Assembly: GCA_014825775.1 (NCBI GenBank)
Contig: MVAQ01000169.1
Location: 1 to 47,760, forward strand
Length of the DNA stretch: 47,760 nt
Direction: 5' to 3'
From: Krasilnikovozyma curviuscula
Taxonomy: Eukaryota > Basidiomycota > Tremellomycetes > Cystofilobasidiales > Mrakiaceae
Position 1 is the first letter of the stretch. Each line of letters opens with the position of its first letter. The translations under genes and the position numbers were made by a program. Below are positions 9,632 to 25,417 of this stretch, piece after piece. The notes below the pieces were generated by a model. The model was given only the letters and a program-made list of their open reading frames with translations, was not told where the DNA came from and ran no database searches.

Positions 9632-10267
9632 TGTTTCAAGGCGAATGGTTTGAGGGGTATAGTAGAAGTCTACAAAAAAAAGGCATCTTTATATATGTAG
9701 TCCATGTTGCCATCTTCCAGTCGAATGGCATCAACGACATAGGCAAGACAGTTTTTATGGAATCAATGGTGGCGTGGACCCAATAATGTAAACAACTCTT
9801 TCAGTCGAGCCCGCCGCACGCAATTCCCCCTGCTCCCGCGCGATTCTGCTCCCCTCGACAGCCGAGCCCTTCATGAGTTTATTTAATATGATTTTATTTT
9901 TTCACATCTTGCAGGCGGAAGGGGAAGGGAGGAGGGGGAGGAGTTTCTCCAATTGAGTCAAATCATTCGAGCTCCTGGTGGTGGCGATGAGATAAGGAAA
10001 CCTGGGACGCAAGGGAGGTCCAAGCACATTCTCCAGCCAAAAACAGACAAACTTGCCCGTATTTGGAAGATGGAGCCAAGCAAAATGGCGAATTTGGAAG
10101 GGCAATTCAGAGAACGATATGGCCCAGTGCAATTGCTTCACTTTGGAGTCTAGCTCGGAATGTTAAAATTGGGCGTGAACGCCTGTTGCCCAGCGTCGCA
10201 GATTCTAGCTTTTGAATTGGCAGAAGTACTCGCCAACTTTTTCAAACGCCTTTATCCATCATGAAGG
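9632..10267 (-). promoter_or_regulatory. Promoter region of the sulfate permease
   Basis: This 636-bp spacer runs from the permease start to the stop of the next gene. ATGGCATCAA at 9725-9734, 94 nt upstream of the ATG, matches nine of ten positions of the consensus ATGRYRYCAT described for the Neurospora sulfur regulator CYS3, a bZIP protein. A C-rich tract lies at 9805-9860, followed by an AT-rich stretch at 9875-9905. No gene was found in it. Confidence 0.35.
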
Positions 10268-12021
10268 TTACCAACCTCTCCTAACCTCACCTTTACCTAC
10301 ACAGACCCATCCCAACCTCTCCTCCCCGTCGTCCCACTCCACAGGATACGTCTTCTCGTCCTCCTCCTCATTTTTAAGTCCAAAGAAAGGCTTCACAACA
10401 CCTTCTACCACGCCTGCAAACATCTTTGTAATCTCCCCCTGAAGTCTAGCTCCGCTCTGGTGGAAATCGGGGCTCGCGTTGAACTCGAGCAAGCTGACCA
10501 CAAATGGCTCATTCACCTCTTCAGCATCAGTGATAGTTCCCAGTACATCCTTTGGGTCTTCTGCTGAGTCAGAATCTTTTGGAGGAGGGAGGGAGACGAG
10601 GAAGTCGACTCCAAATATCTCGAACGCGTTGGGCATCAACTGCATGTGTACGCTTCCGCACTCGACGGCAGCCTTGATAGCTTCAGCAGCTACAGCACCG
10701 CATTTGTCAAAAATAAACTTGATGTCAGATTCTGTAATGGCCGTTTGTGAAGTTGTGATGGGTCGGTTGAGGAGTTCGGTGAGCAAGAGGACGTTCTCGG
10801 GTGGAATAGAGGATTCGTCGCCTAATGTCGAGGCATCTGGCTGGAGGCAGGTGTTAGTGAGGTGTGGAGCAAGGGAACATTCTGGGATTGGAGGCGAGTA
10901 AGGGAGAGATGAGAAAAGTGCGAGGACGCTGTTGAGATGACAAGTTAGTCAACAACACTAGAGGGAATAAATCGGGCATACAAGTACGAACGTTTTGGAC
11001 AGCAACACGGTGTAGGCTCCTGTCAAGCAGACGTAGGTTCGGAGATGAAATTTATGTCCTAATCCAGATCCATCGTGGGAGGTCGGGTTCAAGAGGAGAG
11101 GGTTCGAGATATATTCCTTGGAACGCGAAGTTGAAAGGGAAGTTTTAGCGAGTGAGGGCAGGGCATAGAAATAGAATGATAGTGCTCACTTGGACGACGA
11201 AGTGACGCAGCTGGGAAGTTTGCACCCCATTTCCAGCGTCATCATCCTCTTCTTCTTCCTCCTCCACCTTCGAATCATCATCCTGAATCGCTTTCCCGTC
11301 ACTTTCATCCTCCTCGGGTTCCTCATCGTCGCTCTCATCCTCAAACTCCTGGAAAATTTCCTCTAATTCTTCCAGAGTACTGAACAACCTGATCCCTTGC
11401 CCACGATCAGCCATGGACGGCTTCAAGATGAACCACTTCTTCTCCTCTTCGTTGTCGACCAGCTCATTTTCCCTCAAGTAATTCGCCAACACGTAAGCTT
11501 CATCTTGGAGGATCTCATCCAACTCATCAGCGAACTGAAGCGTTAGCGTCCACGATTCCGGTAGAGCTCCCTGAAGAGAAGACTTTGTTGGCTTCTGCGT
11601 GCTCGCTTTATCAGAGATGAGGATGGACTGGCGGAGCTGGTGCTTCGCAAGGTACTCCTCACAAGTTCTTGAGAGAAAGTGCTTTCGAATAAGTGATTTT
11701 CGATAGATGTAGCTTGAGGACAGGGTTGTCATTGGGTTGGAGTGTATCAGTTCGTGTGGGATCAAGTCGTAGTCTGCCCATGCCAAGTAAGGAGTCGAAG
11801 GCGGTCTGGTAGAACTTTCTGCTGGCGGGTTGGGTGATATTGAGAGTTTGTTGAGGGCTGAAGTGAGGGCCAAGCTTATGGACACCGTGGTGTATTGAGA
11901 AGGAAAGTCGCTGCGTGTCGAAAGAAACAAGGAAGAATTAGTCGAAGCTGCTGCAAATCCTGAATGAGATGCGAACTAGACAAGAAGCTCACACAAATGC
12001 TTCAAGCTTCTGATCAACCAT
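10268..12021 (-). CDS. Tubulin-tyrosine-ligase-like (TTL domain) ATP-grasp protein
   Basis: Four exons (12021-11993, 11910-11190, 11116-10992, 10928-10268) give 511 aa. The first exon is 29 nt (MVDQKLEAFV). TTL-type ATP-grasp features are KKWFILKPSMADRGQGIRLF (nucleotide and acidic substrate site), GHKFHLRTYVCLTGAYTVLL, and NAFEIFGVDFLVS near the end. Between the first two sits a long acidic insert of about 45 residues, mostly Glu and Asp. Proteins of this shape ligate amino acids to tubulin or related tails. The closest fungal type is yeast Pby1, found in P-bodies, but the SurE domain that precedes TTL in Pby1 is absent here. The exon 3 donor (GTTCGT) is unusual and was chosen because it keeps the frame. 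Substrate is unknown. Confidence 0.75.
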
Positions 12022-12527
12022 GGTTTCTGTCCGTTGAGAGTTTTTGGAGGTCGCAGGTCTTCATAAAGCAATTGCAGGTACGAAATATTAATGATCAGCC
12101 AAGGAAAGACATGATTAAAAGACCAGCTAGACTGTTCTTTCACATACGCTGGAGCTCTCTGAAAGACTGCTAAGAACGGGAAGTAAAGTAAGACTGCTCG
12201 GCGAGTTTGTGAGAAAACTTGTCGAAGTAAGTTCGAGAGCAAAGCTAATGCCAAAAGAGGGTATCTGTAGTTCCCCAAAAGATGACTCCACCTACTAGGA
12301 GAAGATTGCTAGGTGAGATAGCTGCAGCAAAAGGTTATGAAAGTGCGGTGTTGAGCGTTTGCTGAAACAGAACGTGAGGCGATGTTTCTCCTCTTCTCGT
12401 CAGTTCCAGTTACGAATTGAGAAATCTTTCAGTTGTTATTGCGACACGACATAACGTTTAGGTATTGAAGCTTCGCATTTAAAAAAAATTCTTTAATGCC
12501 ACCCAACCTTCTGCCCAGCATTCCCGA
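12022..12527. other. Intergenic, no gene seen
   Basis: 506 bp between the start of the TTL-like gene and the stop of the MYST gene, both on the minus strand. It is AT-rich with an A run at 12480-12487. It should contain the promoter of the TTL-like gene. Nothing else is supported. Confidence 0.4.
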
Positions 12528-14823
12528 TCACAACAGCACATATGCAGACCTCAAGATCGGCAACTTGATCTTCCTATCTGTGTATATCTGCTTCACTCTC
12601 TCTTCAGTAATGTAAGCGTACTGCTCTTCACTATCAGTGGAGGAATTCCGACCAACTGCCGCTGCCGCTGCTGAGGGTGAGTAATAGTCGATGAGGCCAC
12701 AATGACCGAGCGTGAAGAGGACGTCTTCAAGTTTTATGTGGGCAGCTCTTGCTAGTTCTTGGATCGTAATGATGAGGTGTAGTTGGGGGACGCCGCCGAC
12801 GACGAGCATTTGACGATCGCACACAACTGTTAAAACAAGAAACTTATAGTGAGACAAGATCCACATTAGAGAAACTGCATGGTACGGTCGGGTTCTTACC
12901 ACCTTCACTAATCACTCTCTCCTTCCCGACCCCGCGAACCTCCCCTTCATATCCAATATGCTTCCTCCTCGCACCAGCCTTCTCTTCCTCGTCGACTCTC
13001 GCCTGTTCCTGCTTTTGGGCCTCAGGATCGAGTAATACTAGACAAAGACGAATAAGGGTCGCTGTCCAGTACGATAAGTACCCTTTGAAGCCAAGGTCGG
13101 AGAGGGGACGTTCAGGTGTTCCGGGAGACGAAGAGTTTCGAGTGAGTTCGTAGCCTAGTAAGGAACACTTTGAGATAAATAGACGGGACTCAAGAGAAAA
13201 AGAGAGTTAGGGGTGGATGACGCACTAAATTCAATCAAAAGTCTTCCGTAGCCACTCTTCTGTGCAGAGGGAAATACAATAATGCACGCGAGATTACAAT
13301 CGTCTAATGATCGCTTCTCCTTGGAGAAAAATCCCACCACATGAGTTTGGGCACCAACAGTAGCTGACATGACGTAGAACATGAACTGGTCTATGGCCAA
13401 TGAATAAGAGGCAAGAAGAGTTAGAGATGGACTTGGAAAAGCTCGAAGAGATGAGTACCCACCGACATTATAGAATAGGGTCTTTTGATTTATGAATAGC
13501 TTTCCAAAAAGGGAGAGATTTTGGCAGTAGAGCTAGGAGGACGTCTTCAGTGAGTCAGGAAGTATAATCTCCCTCCAAAGAGAATGTCAAAACATACTTT
13601 CGCACTCTCTCCATCAACTTCCCTGAAACGCACAAAAATTGTAAGCACCGCACAGAGTTCTGAAAGATGGGTGAAAGCGAGAACACTAACCATATCGTAT
13701 GAGCACCTTTCTGATAGACTTTGCGACCTGGAGGATTCTTCGTATCACATTTTGCCTGGACGAGGAAGAACGAAGCAACGTCAGTTTGCGGACGCACAGG
13801 TATATCAAACCGTAAGAAGTGCGAATAATTACCTCATGGAGAAGAAGACTGGCACCACTAGTCGTATATGCGAAGCATTGCTAGAAGAGGATGTGTCAGC
13901 GTGTAAAGCGTTGCTTTCATCGCAAAAGCTAACCTACCTCACAGATGTATAGGATCGAGTTGACAGATTCCACAAGTTTATTTGCTTCACCAGTAAGTAC
14001 ATCCTGTGCCCTCCCGCCTTTTGGAGCAGCATGTTTCGTCAGTTTGAGAGCGTCGTCTTCATTCGTCAGAGAACCATTCCTTGATTTTGGGGCATGGCCA
14101 GGTGGGTGGTAGTTGAGGTTATATTTTGATGTTGTTTGAATAGCTGGTGCTGATAAGATGTCTGTTTGAGGGTAAGGCGAGAAGTACCAGGTGTCCATGA
14201 GAGCTTCCCCGAATCGCACGGCTGAGAAGTTTCGAAGGCGAACGGCTGTTTCGTATTGAGCTTCAACATCATCAGGATGACTACGGTACTTCCTACTGGA
14301 ATCATTCTATTATGCCAGATGAAGAAATTGAGATTTTGCTTAGTTAACAGAGGTAGGGGAACGCGTCGATGAAGCCAAGGCAGTATTACGTACAAAGAGA
14401 GACTTCCTTTTCCTACTGCCAGCAAGGTCAGTACCCATATCACCGGCGTATGCATCACCCCCTTCGCTTGCATCTTCATTCCCACCGTCAGTTGCCCCAT
14501 TCTCACTCCCTTCCTTCTGAACGGTGGGGTGAGGCCATTCTCGAGCGATGCTGCTGGCTTCGACCCATTCATCCAGCCTCGAATCTTTGCCTGGGAAGTG
14601 GACGTAGACATTGGCTGGCTTCCCATCCTGTTCAGGCTGATACTGCAGCACCTTGCATCTCTCAGGTGTCAGCTCTGCGCACGCGGACGGAAGCTCAGTT
14701 TCTTCCTGTTTGAAAAAACAAACAGAGAGGGAAATGCTTACCTGAACCACCGACAGGTCTGATGAGTGCGTAATCCCGGCCTGGTTTGATTATCAGGAGC
14801 GTCATTTGCTGAGGCCTCTTCAT
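12528..14823 (-). CDS. MYST-family histone acetyltransferase (Esa1/MOF/Sas2-like)
   Basis: A multi-exon gene for a nuclear enzyme that transfers acetyl from acetyl-CoA to histone lysines. Domain order: an N-terminal chromo-barrel/Tudor-knot (RCKVLQYQPEQDGKPANVYV, then GKDSRLDEWV, about 14560-14690); the MYST entry motif RFGEALMDTWYFSPYP (14170-14215); a C2HC-type region ending KCDTKNPPGRKVYQKG; the catalytic core with NLACIIVFPSAQKSGYGRLL (acetyl-CoA loop Q-x-x-G-x-G and the active-site Cys of LAC, about 13225-13300); then GTPERPLSDLG with the conserved Glu; and a winged-helix-like tail ending SAYVLL. Sequence is diverged from the very conserved Esa1, so MOF/Sas2-type is possible. Start 14823 (MKRPQQMTLLIIKPG) is the best fit; its junction to the next exon needs an AAG acceptor and is uncertain. 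Confidence 0.8.
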
Positions 14824-15407
14824 GGTGAGGAGGCAGGCAGCAGCACGCGTCGAGCTTGCGCCTTACTTTATTTTGTCCACAGTGGCCCACGACGCTGTCT
14901 ATGCTCACAAGTAGGGACCATTCATAGATGAATCGTATTCCTCTTTTGTTGAAGAGTTACATTCCATCATCAAGTTGTTTCGCAAATCACCTCGTCACTT
15001 CCTCCGACGCCGGCTCCTCGCTCATGCCATTCCAGCCCCGTCGTTACAGCAGCGAAGACGCACTTGTCCACCGCAGCTGAATGAGTTTACGTGCCGGTGT
15101 GCCGGCTCCATGACAAGGCTTTACCTCGATCCTGATGAGTATTAGATCTGGGTTCTGAGGATGATTTGAAACTGTGGTATGGTGAGACTCTACCTCGCTA
15201 TTGATCCAAGATCGAAAAGATAATGATTTGATTGGTGGGATCTACGAGAATGGTATGCTGGATCAAATGTCTTTACGGCTAAAGAACTCAGAAAACAGCT
15301 CGATGTCAATATGAGGAGGTCATCACTTATCGTTGGCGATTTTTAACTCTCCACCGTTTAGAACATTGTAGATATCATACCTCATACCTAATTTCCACCC
15401 TCCTGAA
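14824..15407. other. Intergenic, no gene seen
   Basis: 584 bp upstream of the MYST gene and downstream of the doubtful gene at 15408-15832. A Lys/Arg-poor set of short frames is present but none has start, splice or codon support. It should hold the MYST promoter. Confidence 0.4.
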
Positions 15408-15832
15408 TTATGACGGGTAAGGGTTCGCTTTTAAATCCCACACCACTTTAGAGGAAGATGCTGTAGATATTGGCTTCACAGCAGCTCCTGTGAACCAAAA
15501 AGCTTGAGATTCAGCGAAAGGTGACGGGATACCAGGAAGAGGTTGAGCTACAGAGAATGCCTGCTCAGAAGCATCCAGCTGAATATGGGGAGGAGACAAT
15601 TCCTGTTGAAGTCGTTGTGGAAACTCCGGCGTAGCTTTAATGAGGGGTGGGGCAACTGTTCCTTACTGATATATCTCAAAGAGTTGTTATCCAGGGCTCA
15701 GCTTCTTGTGAGAGTATAGCGGTGATGAAATTTCTGATTTTTTGTCGTTATCCAGCGCTGCTCACTCGACGCGACTAATTTCTTTGCCGCGTTATCGGAA
15801 TCGCAGACAAAAAAATGAGCAGAGATTATCAT
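15408..15832 (-). CDS. Possible small two-exon gene, function unknown
   Basis: Exon 15832-15766 (MIISAHFFVCDSDNAAKKLV) joins exon 15655-15408 through a 110-nt intron with a GTGAGC donor and AACAG acceptor. The join keeps frame and gives 104 aa. The second exon is open for 82 codons with a sensible mix of Pro, Ser, Gln and aromatic residues, ending DLKANPYPS. It lies between two minus-strand genes with no overlap. I recognise no domain, signal peptide or membrane span. The length is short and the case rests on one in-phase splice, so chance is possible. Confidence 0.35.
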
Positions 15833-15904
15833 GTATAGACTACCATGGAAACGATGAGATAGAGTATTAGGTAGAATTTTTTTTGGATGTTTGAACTGCG
15901 TGTT

Positions 15905-21577
<5,673 letters not shown>

Positions 21578-21961
21578 CGTAGCACCGTTATGAGTTCCTG
21601 TGCAGAACTAGTTTGCTCCTGGATGTTTTTATTGCAGAAAGGAAATGAAAAGGTTCATCGTAGTTCCCGAATACAATAGAGATAGGCGAGGGCAGTGGAA
21701 GTGACTGTCGAAGTTCCACGGAAGTGCGCAGAGAGGGAATCCATGCGCCCTCGGCTGGAACGCCTCCATTCGTAAACACATGAAGCGAACGGCACGTTAA
21801 AGAGCTATCTCCCGGAATGGGAAGAGAGAACCAAAAGAGAAACATCTAAAGAACAACGTTATGGTTCTTAAAAAAAGGACTAAACTGATGACAGTTTTCC
21901 CCTGTTCTAACACCCTTAGGGAAGGAGAAAACAAAAGTGGTCCGCCAAAAAGCAAAAATCA
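21578..21961. other. Promoter region of the ABCC gene
   Basis: 384 bp between the ABCC start and the 3' end of the first tRNA-Val gene. An unsupported frame crosses 21588-21845. The T run on the minus strand just past the tRNA (complement of 21954-21960) belongs to the tRNA terminator. Nothing else was seen. Confidence 0.4.
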
Positions 21962-22033
21962 TAGCGGGACCGGGAGTCGAACCCGGGCAGTGAGCGTGTT
22001 AAGCTCAAGTCATGACCGTTAGACCATCCCACC
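21962..22033 (-). tRNA. tRNA-Val (anticodon AAC), copy 1
   Basis: The 72-nt cloverleaf has acceptor arm GGTGGGA/TCCCGCT plus discriminator A, T8, a D arm with A14 and GG, anticodon stem TGAGC/GCTCA with loop TTAACAC (anticodon AAC), and T arm CCGGG-TTCGACT-CCCGG. The internal promoter boxes A (TGGTCTAACGG) and B (GGTTCGACTCC) are present, with a T5 terminator after the gene. There is no intron. The first acceptor pair is G1-U72 wobble. It is identical to the copies at 24666 and 35771 and points toward FOL3 in inverted orientation to copy 2. Confidence 0.95.
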
Positions 22034-22542
22034 TTGATGTTTAACATTGGTTTTTATAAATTAGGAACGTCAGGACCACAAGTTATAGAGTGTTTTCCCT
22101 TGTTCCAGGCGGAAACTATAAAACACAGATATACCTTACAAACGGTTTTCAGGGTCTACTATAGAAGGATCACAACTCGTGAAGTAAAACGGAAGAGAGG
22201 CGTTTGTCTGCCTTTTCTGAGGTGAAAACTGAGTGGCCAATTTGGCTCAAAAACTCCCCTCTAGCACTGCGTTCTACCATCGAGGCAGGTACACATCGCT
22301 TTTCAAAAGCATTCTGTCACATGTTGAAATAGCGTATAGCGTGTTGACTATCATGAAGGCTGTGGTGGTGTGATGGCTTGCTGTAACGAATGGCTTGCAA
22401 TACAAACCGATCATCACTAGCTCGTTACTTTGTTATTCAGATAGTCTACGAATAAGTCACAGAAAAGAGAGAAGTATTTTTAGTATCTTAAATTTCTCAA
22501 AATAGTCAAAGGTAGCGAATAAGTTAGAAGGAAACAATCAAC
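22034..22542. other. Spacer between tRNA-Val copy 1 and FOL3
   Basis: This 509-bp AT-rich spacer holds the AACATCAA element next to the tRNA (complement of 22036-22043) and a TATAAAAA-like stretch on the minus strand (22052-22059). The rest is the 3' flank of the FOL3-like gene. No open frame is convincing. Confidence 0.4.
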
Positions 22543-23856
22543 TCACCGCTTCAACAACCTGTAAAAATCACCCACAAGATACAAACTTCCGCAAACGACC
22601 ACGAGCTCGTTCTCTTCTCTGCCTCTCAAACTCCACTTAACCGCCTCCTCAGCACCTTTCTCCGACACCCAAACCTCCCCAGCTTCTCCAACCAGCTCCT
22701 TCGCTGCACTTTGCAGAGTAGGCGCGTCAACAGCGCGAATCCAAGGCATACCTTCTACCGGGGTGTTGAACTCTACGATAGCGACTCTATCGCCTGCCCT
22801 GAGTAACGGTGAGAGCACTTGTCGAGGCGTTTTGGGAGGAGAGTGCGACAGCGAGAGAATGAAGGTCGTCCGTCGTGAGGGTAATGTAGAAAGGGAATCA
22901 ATGTAATTGCGAAGTAAGAGAGATGATGCGGGGTTGTGAGCGCCGTCAAGGAGGATTTTGACTGAGCTTGAAAGAGATGTTGGGTAGTCGATCCAGGAAC
23001 AACGACCTTCCCAGACGGCGTTGGACACGCCTTTGAGGATGGCTTCGTCGGTGAGGTTTAAGAGTCGGGGTAGAACGGATAGCGGGTGTGCCTCGGTTCG
23101 CAGAACTGAAAGACAGGTAAGGGCGAGAGCAAGATTATCTTTTTGGTGATCTCCTGGGATGCGGAAGACATTCAACAGATTCTGAGGTGGGTCTAAAGGA
23201 GATGCTAGGGGCGTGTAGAAGACCTTCGCGCTCCTCGCCTTGGCAATCTCATTAACCACACCGTACACTTGTGATTCCCATTTGTTCTGTCTTCCTACAC
23301 AGATGAGCCCACCTTGACGAGTGATACCAGCTTTAGCTTTTGAGATCTCTTCGACCGTGTTACCCAAAAAAGCCTGATGGTCAAGATCCACACTCGTCAA
23401 CACCGACAACAGCACCAGAGCCGGGGGGAAGACGTTAGTTGCATCTTCAACCCCACCCATCCCACATTCCAGAATGATGACTTCAGGCTTGTGCGAGTGG
23501 AAGATTTGGAGAGCAACGACTACGAGAATTTCGAATAAAGACGCTTTACAACCTTCTTTCTCATTGACACCTTCCACCTCTTTTTTAACTTCGTCGTATA
23601 CACTTCTGTCGATGGGCTGGAGTGAAAGTCGAATCGAGTCGTTCACTTCCACCAAGTGAGGGCTGTTGAACCGTCCCGTTTTGATCCCAGCGGCAGTGAG
23701 GCAAGAGTCGAGGATGGCGGAAACGGAACCTTTGCCATTTGTACCGGCGATATGGATAACGGGGATGCTGAGAGGAGGAAAGTAAGAGAGGAGGGAGACG
23801 ACGCGAGAGAGGCCTGGAGCGATGCCTGCGGTTATGATTGAGGACGAGGAGGCCAT
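22543..23856 (-). CDS. FOL3: Dihydrofolate synthase (FolC family, FOL3-like)
   Basis: A single uninterrupted ORF of 437 aa, the enzyme that joins glutamate to dihydropteroate using ATP to make dihydrofolate in de novo folate synthesis. Mur-ligase/FolC motifs: ATP loop GTNGKGS at residues 38-44, GRFNSPHL shortly after, LECGMGGVEDATN, SVDLDHQAFLGNT, and the Mg/ATP motif LDGAHNP near residue 306. Length fits yeast Fol3 (about 430 aa) better than the longer folylpolyglutamate synthase Met7 (about 550 aa), hence the choice; a polyglutamate role cannot be excluded. It has no intron, unlike nearly all its neighbours, and is flanked by two identical tRNA-Val genes in inverted orientation. Start ATG 23856 precedes the conserved part by the usual distance. 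Confidence 0.9.
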   Translation of the reverse strand: MASSSSIITAGIAPGLSRVVSLLSYFPPLSIPVIHIAGTNGKGSVSAILDSCLTAAGIKTGRFNSPHLVEVNDSIRLSLQPIDRSVYDEVKKEVEGVNEKEGCKASLFEILVVVALQIFHSHKPEVIILECGMGGVEDATNVFPPALVLLSVLTSVDLDHQAFLGNTVEEISKAKAGITRQGGLICVGRQNKWESQVYGVVNEIAKARSAKVFYTPLASPLDPPQNLLNVFRIPGDHQKDNLALALTCLSVLRTEAHPLSVLPRLLNLTDEAILKGVSNAVWEGRCSWIDYPTSLSSSVKILLDGAHNPASSLLLRNYIDSLSTLPSRRTTFILSLSHSPPKTPRQVLSPLLRAGDRVAIVEFNTPVEGMPWIRAVDAPTLQSAAKELVGEAGEVWVSEKGAEEAVKWSLRGREENELVVVCGSLYLVGDFYRLLKR

Positions 23857-24665
23857 TGGACTTCAAGAAAGGAGATCTGAAAGCTGTGAATAGACAGAGA
23901 ATTAGAATCCTAAAGTATGTTGAATAAAGCGGCCAAATAGACCACCTCGAACACCAGAATAGAAAACTCTTGATAAGCAATCTCAGGTAACAGCCCAGAA
24001 GTAGCAGGATTACAGCAGCTCTTTCAGTCCAGCATGTGAGCGGTATCAAGTTTACTCGATACATACCTCGGTACCCAGTTCCAGCTGATGTATCTCTAAA
24101 ACTGAGATATCTCCAAAATACGAAAGTCGAAGGAGGAGCCTTGAGCGTTCCCTGCTGCTACGGAACGCTGCTTCGATGACCAGATCAACCTGTACTTGAA
24201 GCAGCTGAAAGTTATCGTTACAAAATCGAAGCTACTTCTTTCATATGTTTTGGAAATAACTAGAGAAGCAAGAAACCTCGGAATAGAAAAGTCTATTCTG
24301 TCACAAGACAGCCCGGCGAAGGATTGTTTAAACTGCGTCTCTTACAAGCGCATACGAAAGTGAAATATTAGAAGCATCATAACCTGGGGGTCTAAAGCTA
24401 ACTAGAGACTTTTCTTGAGATGCTTTGTCTACTTGGACCCTACGTGAGTATGAAACTCGAATCGAAATGCCCCGATTCGCACTGGAAGCCTATATTAACC
24501 AGATATCACTAAGTTGAAACAACAAAATTCAGGTCCAAACATGCTAGATTTATCTGTTCATGCTTATATTCACTGGAAACTCATAGACCAAGGGGTCAGA
24601 ATAAGAAATTTAACCTAAATATATTTGACATTCAGTTTAACTGCACGACTTCAACAACATCAAAA
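23857..24665. other. Spacer upstream of FOL3, hairpins but no gene
   Basis: 809 bp that should include the FOL3 promoter. Two perfect inverted repeats stand out: AGCGTTCC/GGAACGCT at 24144-24169 and GAATAGA/TCTATTC at 24281-24298. The AACATCAA element sits just before tRNA-Val copy 2 (24656-24663). The frame at 23585-24064 on the minus strand is a shadow of FOL3. Confidence 0.4.
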
Positions 24666-24737
24666 GGTGGGATGGTCTAACGGTCATGACTTGAGCTTAA
24701 CACGCTCACTGCCCGGGTTCGACTCCCGGTCCCGCTA
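24666..24737 (+). tRNA. tRNA-Val (anticodon AAC), copy 2
   Basis: The 72 nt are identical to copy 1 but on the plus strand. Cloverleaf, anticodon loop TTAACAC, A and B boxes and discriminator A are the same. It is followed by ATGATTTTTG, which gives a T5 terminator and is also shared with the flank of copy 1. Upstream AACATCAA lies at 24656-24663. Confidence 0.95.
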
Positions 24738-25417
24738 TGATTTTTGTACTTTTGTCGTACAGCATTCTTTCTGCAAAGTGAAAGGTACTGATTATTTTAT
24801 TTGTGTCGGTCACACTGTTTTTATTTCTTTTGGTTGGAGGCGAGCAGTGTAGATCGTAAGTAGAGCGTATTGCTCTAGACAAAAACGTCGACACAAAACA
24901 AGAATGCATGGTTTAGGAATAAGATTGACAATTGAAGAGACTGAAGAAAATGAAATGAAATCGTGATAATGCTAGGAGAAGGCATCCCAGAGGAGAGTGA
25001 AGAAGAAGCTGAGACAAGGTAACGAAATTGCTAGAGGTGAGTGATACAACGTGAGCAACAAGAGCCCGGGTGACATGTAATGAGCCTGTCTTGAACCAAC
25101 GTTCGACAAGGCTACTAGTAAGAAAAACTGGAGATAAGGAAATGCTATTTACAACGGAGAGCGATGAAATAGGCAAGTGAGCGTGAATTAATGAGGCGTT
25201 GAGTGACCAAAACAGCCATCATATCTGTAAGTCAATGAGACGAATGTCAGATATCAACCCGAGAAAGAAAACATTATTGTAACATACAAGAGCTGTGTAG
25301 AATGTTCGTAATGAGTAGGGAGATGGTCTTGAAACATGCTGTCAGGCGCAAAGGAAACAAATTAGCGCTGCATGTGATGAGCTCGACAAAATTCGACGAC
25401 TTACTTCTTCGAGAAGG
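24738..25417. other. Intergenic, no gene seen
   Basis: 680 bp between tRNA-Val copy 2 and the 3' end of the lipase gene. There are no conserved motifs, repeats or convincing frames. The left end carries the tRNA terminator. Confidence 0.4.

Noticed and set aside
9128..9700. 190-codon plus-strand ORF over the start of the sulfate permease
   Set aside because: The minus strand carries recognisable SulP motifs in short exons joined by good splice sites; the plus frame is a shadow.
24625..24852. ORF reading through tRNA-Val copy 2
   Set aside because: It overlaps a perfect tRNA gene; the open frame is accidental.
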